NCBI RefSeq assembly: GCF_011009015.1
Contig: NZ_CP048878.1
Span: 4,370,354-4,434,353 of the forward strand
From: Spartinivicinus ruber
Lineage (GTDB): Bacteria > Pseudomonadota > Gammaproteobacteria > Pseudomonadales > Zooshikellaceae
DNA length: 64,000 bases
Direction: 5' to 3'
This document shows, piece after piece, positions 59,477-64,000 of this stretch (its first letter is position 1; each line of letters starts with the position of its first letter). Position numbers and translations under genes: made by a program. The notes below the pieces were generated by a model. It searched no databases and was not told the DNA's origin. It saw nothing but the letters and a program-made list of their open reading frames with translations.

Positions 59477-60793
59477 TTAAAAGACTTCGAAGGTAATAGT
59501 GGCACTTTCAATATCTTCATATTCCAGTGGTAGCCCTTTTTTAACTTGTTCAGTCGTTAAGCGCTTTATTCCCATTGAAAATAGTTCTTCATCACCATCA
59601 ATCGTATCGTCCGGGCTAACTTTTTTCACATATTCACTTTGATGGTTTTGCATATACAGCAAGTCATCAATGATATCACCGGTTAATGTACTAATACTGA
59701 CTTCACCGTTACTGTTATTGCTGGTCAACCAAAATTCATCATCACTATCTAGTTCAACACTCATGTTGTCACCATGTTTGTTTCCTCTCATGGTAAATAA
59801 TGCAGTATGCGCCTTATCAACTGACTGGATTAAAATATTTCCTTTCTGCTGTTGATTTCTAATTGTGACTAATAAACGAAAAGAACGATCTCGATAGCCT
59901 AGCGGTAACCATAGCGTACCTTTGCCGGAAACTTGTGGTCGATATATCCGTTTAGATGCAATGATCGTTGGGTAAAATTCACTGCTTTCAATTTTCCCTA
60001 ACAACACATCGTCATAGCTTGAATCAAAAGATACATGTTGTTCATCCAAACCATGAGTATTATACGTGCCATCCTCTAAGTCTCTTAAATTGAAGCCTGT
60101 AGAAGGTGACCATCGTAAGTGATAGGTTTTGTCTTGCTCATAGGAGAATGTACGTTCACCTTCTGAATAACTTGCCGTATTGAAGTTTTTCCACCCGCGC
60201 CAGCGTATAATTTGATTGGGCTTTATCGTTAATAATTGGCTACTCAGATTGACTTTAAGCCGGTTATCGTCATTCAGTATTTCTGCAGCAACCGGTATTT
60301 GTGAAAAACTATTGGCTAACAAGTTTTCAACATATGAGCGAGAAGCCAATACAATTGCAGGATCAATTTTAAGTTCTACATTCGCTGTATTACTTAGCTC
60401 AAAAATAACCTTTATATATAGGCTACTACCACTACCTTGAGCCAAAGTGGGTTTATACGTTTTCGGGTATTTACCGATGGCAATTAAATTATCATCTGTA
60501 TCATACAGTCCAAATTCAGTAATATAAAAGTTACCATCTTCTTCAGGGATGACCGTTTCAATCACCAGCCAATGATCGTTATCCGGGTCTTGGAAAATAC
60601 TATTAATAGGCCCCTGCCATTTTTCTCTAACCAGTGATGTATCCGTTTCTTTGGGGTTGGTTTCTTTACCGCCATCTTCACCACCGTCACCCACTTTCAG
60701 TTTGGTGATTTTAACCGTTTTACCCAATGCTTGGGCATTAATAATCCTGGCCTGCCCAAGCTTAGTGAGCAGACTAAAGTATTCTTGATTCAA
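59477..60793 (-). CDS. tail fibre protein with DUF3751 N-terminus (gpH-like)
   Basis: Residues 1 to about 150 match the phage tail-collar fibre N-terminal domain (DUF3751): SLLTKLGQARIINAQALGKT, KITKLKVGDGG, FYITEFGLYDTDDNLIAIGK. The remaining 290 residues are a variable region with repetitive beta-like character (KTYHLRWSPSTGFNLRDLED) that would hold the receptor-binding part. It is shorter than P2 gpH. No separate gpG-like assembly chaperone gene is visible. Confidence 0.85.
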   Translation of the reverse strand: MNQEYFSLLTKLGQARIINAQALGKTVKITKLKVGDGGEDGGKETNPKETDTSLVREKWQGPINSIFQDPDNDHWLVIETVIPEEDGNFYITEFGLYDTDDNLIAIGKYPKTYKPTLAQGSGSSLYIKVIFELSNTANVELKIDPAIVLASRSYVENLLANSFSQIPVAAEILNDDNRLKVNLSSQLLTIKPNQIIRWRGWKNFNTASYSEGERTFSYEQDKTYHLRWSPSTGFNLRDLEDGTYNTHGLDEQHVSFDSSYDDVLLGKIESSEFYPTIIASKRIYRPQVSGKGTLWLPLGYRDRSFRLLVTIRNQQQKGNILIQSVDKAHTALFTMRGNKHGDNMSVELDSDDEFWLTSNNSNGEVSISTLTGDIIDDLLYMQNHQSEYVKKVSPDDTIDGDEELFSMGIKRLTTEQVKKGLPLEYEDIESATITFEVF

Positions 60794-60795
60794 AT

Positions 60796-61491
60796 TTAGG
60801 CTCCTTTGGGATAGATCGTGATGGTATTAACTGCTTGATAGCCCGTCACCAGTACCCGGCAAATGTTGCTTGTCAGTTGCGTTGTAATAAATGGATAAAT
60901 CTGGTGTGTCACAGCACTTTGGTAACCGGACGTCAAACAAGTACACAGCTGGCTATTCATTTCTTTGGTTAAATAGGGAATAACCGTGGTTTGTTGACCT
61001 TGTTGACATGTCACTGCCACACGCGGCATTTTTGTTTTATTGGTTAAATAAACGGTTAAGTCAAAATGACTCCGAACATTTTTAGTACGCTTAATTAGCC
61101 GATTAATATTGTCGTATTCTTTTTCAGTAAGGCCACGGGTTTCTAAATTCACATCGGCTTTAAACGTATAAGGCTGGCCGTTATATTCAAACCATTCGGT
61201 TACCGTGATATCTACACCTGTTGCAGCCAACGCTTTTTTTACCGCGCCAAGGGTGCCTTTATGTCGATGCACTTCAATGGATGCCTTAATGACATTACGC
61301 TTGGTTTGCTCTTCCCAAGCTTCGTCCCATTCATCCACCGATAAGGCCCAAGCCAACCAGGGTAAACAATTAGCCGGGCAAGACTCAGGATGCCAGACGT
61401 GATTAGGGTAAGCGGGTATTTCACTGATACGACGGGTACTGTCGGCTAACCCTTCCTCTAAAGGAGTGGTGTTATTCGGTAGTAAACTCAT
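60796..61491 (-). CDS. P2-like baseplate protein gpI
   Basis: I start at the ATG at 61491 (MSLLPNNTTPLEEGLADSTR), the usual gpI start; the open frame extends upstream through the end of gpJ. The 231-residue protein continues PESCPANCLPWLAWALSVDE, a strong gpI signature, and ends with a cysteine-containing tail. GpI is a baseplate wedge protein. It lies 2 bases before the fibre gene. Confidence 0.9.
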   Translation of the reverse strand: MSLLPNNTTPLEEGLADSTRRISEIPAYPNHVWHPESCPANCLPWLAWALSVDEWDEAWEEQTKRNVIKASIEVHRHKGTLGAVKKALAATGVDITVTEWFEYNGQPYTFKADVNLETRGLTEKEYDNINRLIKRTKNVRSHFDLTVYLTNKTKMPRVAVTCQQGQQTTVIPYLTKEMNSQLCTCLTSGYQSAVTHQIYPFITTQLTSNICRVLVTGYQAVNTITIYPKGA

Positions 61492-61495
61492 GAAG

Positions 61496-62167
61496 TTATG
61501 CGAGGGTAATGAAAATAGATTTAGCTTTAGGCGCTTGAAAAACTTTGGCTTGAATATCAGAAGTTGGAGCAATTAATTCGACGCGAGTAACGCCCCCCAT
61601 ATGCAACGCATCATAAATACCCGATAAGGCGACGGTTTTACCCAGCTTATAACACTGATCAACATACGTATTTAAGGCAGCCGTCGCCGTATCCATAATG
61701 GTTTTGGAAGACGGCCCTTGTTGTACATGCAGTTTCGCATCAATGGCATAGTCGATAATTTCCGCCGCTTGCACAGTAATATGATCAGTTAATGGCCTGA
61801 CATCTTCATCATTTAACGCGGTTAACAACGCCTGTTTTATTTCCTCATCCGGTGCCATATCCGCTTCATCAGCCAATGGTCGCCGTAAAAAAGTAATAAC
61901 CACCTCGCCCGGCTGATCAGAATACACCGAGACATCGGCAATTTGATCATGGGCATTATGGGCATGGGCTAAATATGCCCCAACCGGGCCAGCGGTTGAA
62001 TACCCTTCAGGGCCTAATTGAATGCGACGACGAAAGTCTTCATCAGATTCCATCACAGCAGGTGTGGGTGGCACTTGATTATCATCAGCCGGTTTAATCA
62101 CTTTACGTTTAACGCCGTAATTCGCACCCAAATGATCTAAATCCGAACCTTGCGCATAAGCTAACAT
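61496..62167 (-). pseudogene. P2-like baseplate protein gpJ, N-terminus removed by IS3
   Basis: The remaining frame is about 223 residues, beginning MLAYAQGSDLDHLGANYGVK and including MESDEDFRRRIQLGPEGYST and HDQIADVSVYSDQPGEVVIT, all gpJ hallmarks. GpJ usually has about 300 residues; here it opens just after the IS3 left end, with the stop TGA at about 62205 upstream. About 70-80 N-terminal residues are missing, so the baseplate should be defective. Confidence 0.8.
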
Positions 62168-62250
62168 GACCGCTTTTGCTCGTTCATTAAATTGCCCTCT
62201 CTGTCAGGCTAGTTGTCGTTTTTATTCACTGAGATGACGACAGATAACTG

Positions 62251-62733
62251 ATGGCTAAATATACCAAACAGCAAAAAGAAAATATCTTAAAGCTATTGCT
62301 CCCACCCGAAAATAAATCAGTCCCAGTGGTACACAAAATGACTGGCATTCCTCAGTCAACCCTGCATACTTGGAAAACCAAAGTGCGAAGTCAATCTGCC
62401 AACATGCCGAAAGAAACATCAAATCAAAGCTGGTCATCAGAACAAAGGCTTAATGTGATCATTGAGACAGCGGCCTTATCTCAAGCAGAGCTAGCAGCCT
62501 ATTGCCGAAAAAAAGGGTTGTATGTTGAGCAAGTTGAGCAGTGGAAACAGGCATTTATTCAGCCAGAGCAACCCTCCCAGGAGCTAAAGAAAAGCTTGCA
62601 AGTGGAAAAGCAGCGGTGCCAACAACTTGAAAAAGAGCTAAAGCGAAAAGAAAAAGCACTGGCCGAAGCCGCGGCCCTGTTAGTCCTTCAAAAAAAAGCT
62701 CAGTCAATCTGGGGACCGGACGAGGAAGCCTAA
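62251..62733 (+). CDS. IS3-family transposase orfA
   Basis: The 160-residue protein has an N-terminal helix-turn-helix (MAKYTKQQKENILKLLLPPE, VVHKMTGIPQSTLHTWKTKV) and a coiled coil (ELKKSLQVEKQRCQQLEKEL). It ends with LVLQKKAQSIWG and is read into orfB by a -1 shift at an A8 run. Confidence 0.85.
   Translation: MAKYTKQQKENILKLLLPPENKSVPVVHKMTGIPQSTLHTWKTKVRSQSANMPKETSNQSWSSEQRLNVIIETAALSQAELAAYCRKKGLYVEQVEQWKQAFIQPEQPSQELKKSLQVEKQRCQQLEKELKRKEKALAEAAALLVLQKKAQSIWGPDEEA
62690..62697 (+). promoter_or_regulatory. -1 frameshift site joining IS3 orfA and orfB
   Basis: Eight A residues (CAA AAA AAA GCT) lie near the end of orfA. A -1 slip gives AGC TCA GTC, and the frame stays open into orfB. 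The total from 62251 to 63776 is 1526 bases, one short of 509 codons, as required. Confidence 0.75.
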
Positions 62734-63776
62734 CGTCGTATGCGGATAGGCAACAAACAGTTCAGTTAATTGGGGAAGCCACAACTGCAGGGGCTCGGCA
62801 ATTTAAGGCCTGTGAAGTATTAGGGTTAACCCCGCGCACTTATCAACGGTGGCAGCAAGGCGGTGAGCTACAACCGGATGGCCGCACCACTGCACAGCGT
62901 CCATTGCCGCCTAATAAGCTGCCTCCCAATGTTCATCAACAGATGCGAGAAACGCTGAATTCACCGGAGTTTGCTGACCTCCCACCTTCTCAGATTGTGC
63001 CTAAATTAGCAGATCAAGGTGAGTATATTGCCAGTGAAGCCAGCTTTTATCGGCTCATGCGGGCAGAAGGGTTATCAACCCATCGAGGGAAGACCCAATC
63101 TCGTCAACCCAAACCGAAAACCACCCACACGGCGACAGGCCCTAATCAACTTTGGTGCTGGGATATCACTTGGTTGCCAGGTCCCGTCACCGGCATCTTT
63201 TTTTACCTGTATTTGATCCTTGATGTTTTCAGCCGCAAGGTGGTTGGCTGGGAGGTGCACGATTGTGAGCGTAGTAGCCTAGCGGCAGACTTAATACAGA
63301 AAGCCTTCTGGCGGGAAAATCTCCATAAAATTCACCAGCAGCCCCTGATATTACATTCAGATAATGGGAGTCCAATGAAGGGAAGCGCTTTACAAGTCAA
63401 ACTCGCTGAACTTGGTATTGAGCCTTCTTATAGTCGACCGCGAGTTAGCAATGACAATGCTTATGCAGAGTCCATATTTAAGACCACTAAATACCGACCA
63501 GATTTCCCTCACCAAGGGTTTACCTCATTAGAAAGCGCTCAACGGTGGGTTGATCAATTTGTTCATTGGTATAACCATGAGCATCAGCATAGTGGATTAA
63601 AGTTTGTAACACCGGTACAACGCCATACAGGTGAAGACCTAGTTATTTTAAGCCGGCGGAAACAGGTTTATGAGCAAGCTAAAGCAGCTTCCCCTAACCG
63701 ATGGAGTGGGAATATACGAAACTGGGAGTTGGCAGATGAAGTCCACTTAAACCCTGAGAGAAATCAAACTCGTTAA
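62700..63776 (+). CDS. IS3-family transposase orfB (made by frameshift from orfA)
   Basis: The frame opens before 62904 and covers SYADRQQTVQLIGEATTAGA, an HTH region (VLGLTPRTYQRWQQGG) and the rve core: NQLWCWDITWLPGPVTGIFF, LILHSDNGSPMKG and the glutamate in NDNAYAESIFKTTKYRPD. These are the DDE residues of the IS3 family. ATG at 62904 would cut off the HTH; the real product is the OrfAB fusion. All residues needed for activity are present. Confidence 0.85.
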   Translation, partial: SVNLGTGRGSLTSYADRQQTVQLIGEATTAGARQFKACEVLGLTPRTYQRWQQGGELQPDGRTTAQRPLPPNKLPPNVHQQMRETLNSPEFADLPPSQIVPKLADQGEYIASEASFYRLMRAEGLSTHRGKTQSRQPKPKTTHTATGPNQLWCWDITWLPGPVTGIFFYLYLILDVFSRKVVGWEVHDCERSSLAADLIQKAFWRENLHKIHQQPLILHSDNGSPMKGSALQVKLAELGIEPSYSRPRVSNDNAYAESIFKTTKYRPDFPHQGFTSLESAQRWVDQFVHWYNHEHQHSGLKFVTPVQRHTGEDLVILSRRKQVYEQAKAASPNRWSGNIRNWELADEVHLNPERNQTR

Positions 63777-63790
63777 TATCCATTTAAAAC

Positions 63791-64000
63791 TGTGCAACTC
63801 CCCTCTTTAATTGAAGCTGCTGAGGATGGATGCTTTGCATCGCAAGGCGTCCACCAGAAGGAGCAATGGGTGTTGTCTGTGTTATTAATAATTAGCCCTA
63901 AATTGATTATTAATATTTATTATGCCTCACGTTTTGAGATAGCTCGATGAAGATAAGAAGATAACACGACAACTACGTTGACAAACACCGATTGCTGGCG
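63791..64000. other. terminal region without a supported gene
   Basis: The last 210 bases hold no gpJ N-terminus and no frame I can support, so the phage right side is not resumed here. Confidence 0.4.

Larger units (their letters stand above)
62205..63790 (+). mobile_element. IS3-family insertion sequence (ends approximate)
   Basis: The element carries two overlapping transposase frames and truncates gpJ on its left. The left end lies near TGTCAGGCTAGTTGTCG; the right end is near 63790. I could not match clear terminal inverted repeats by eye, so both boundaries are uncertain by tens of bases. Confidence 0.75.

Noticed and set aside
33423-63790. One complete inducible prophage
   Set aside because: No capsid, portal or terminase genes are present, the lysis and tail parts are separated by Rhs and CDPS regions, and xis and gpJ are broken.

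Overview
The window reads as part of an AT-rich gammaproteobacterial chromosome, probably a marine Oceanospirillales-type bacterium. The clues are the LOV/LitR/photolyase cluster, the fused indolepyruvate ferredoxin oxidoreductase, the tRNA set and the P2-like phage genes. The genus is inference and cannot be fixed from the sequence alone.

Region 1 (1-17.4 kb) is core chromosome. It opens with the 5' part of a short LOV blue-light receptor. This is divergent from a run of genes for a DUF523/DUF1722 protein, a MerR regulator of the B12-independent (class II) LitR type, and an FeS-type (6-4)-like photolyase. Two short-chain dehydrogenases and an FAD oxidoreductase follow on the other strand, then an FAD amine-oxidase-like protein, a DUF1365 protein and a cyclopropane fatty acid synthase. 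Shared 10-mers CCTTTACAAA and CTTATACAAA in two promoter regions suggest one light regulon. A SemiSWEET gene, a tRNA operon (Ala-Glu-Gly-Glu-Gly-Glu) with a near-consensus promoter, gltX, and a large fused indolepyruvate oxidoreductase complete the core.

Region 2 (17-33.4 kb) is an accessory, decaying region. It has small secreted proteins, orphan periplasmic solute-binding proteins, ghost copies of phage lysis genes (holin, S74 chaperone, amidase), two perfect long hairpins, an IS3/IS630 nest in which one IS630 copy lies inverted inside another, and an IS1595 element sitting in the signal peptide of a secreted-protein gene.

Region 3 (32.6-41.6 kb) is a remnant phage or satellite bracketed by two equal-length IS6 copies. 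It carries a VRR-NUC nuclease, a Q-like antiterminator followed by a pR'-tR'-like promoter/terminator pair, an amidase, a secreted S74 protein, two holins and an antirepressor. Beyond the second IS6 are a truncated excisionase, an integrase, and a 3' tRNA-Pro fragment that looks like an attachment site.

Region 4 (42-48.4 kb) is a Sec-exported Rhs toxin locus: an N-terminal wrapper gene, a core gene with a DUF4258-like tip, an immunity candidate, then an orphan toxin tip with a TPR gene between repeated terminator-like sequences.

Region 5 (48.6-53.1 kb) is the most unusual part. It is a minus-strand run of four genes: an FRG-domain protein, a HAD phosphatase fused to a four-helix membrane domain, a GT4 glycosyltransferase fused to a nucleotidyltransferase, and a tRNA-dependent cyclodipeptide synthase-like protein. 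The last three are coupled or overlapping.

Region 6 (53.3-64 kb) is a P2-like contractile tail module (J-I-H-FI-FII-E/E'-T-U-X-D) with a -1 frameshift signal in E/E'. An IS3 element truncates gpJ, and no capsid genes are visible, so it is a defective prophage or tail remnant.
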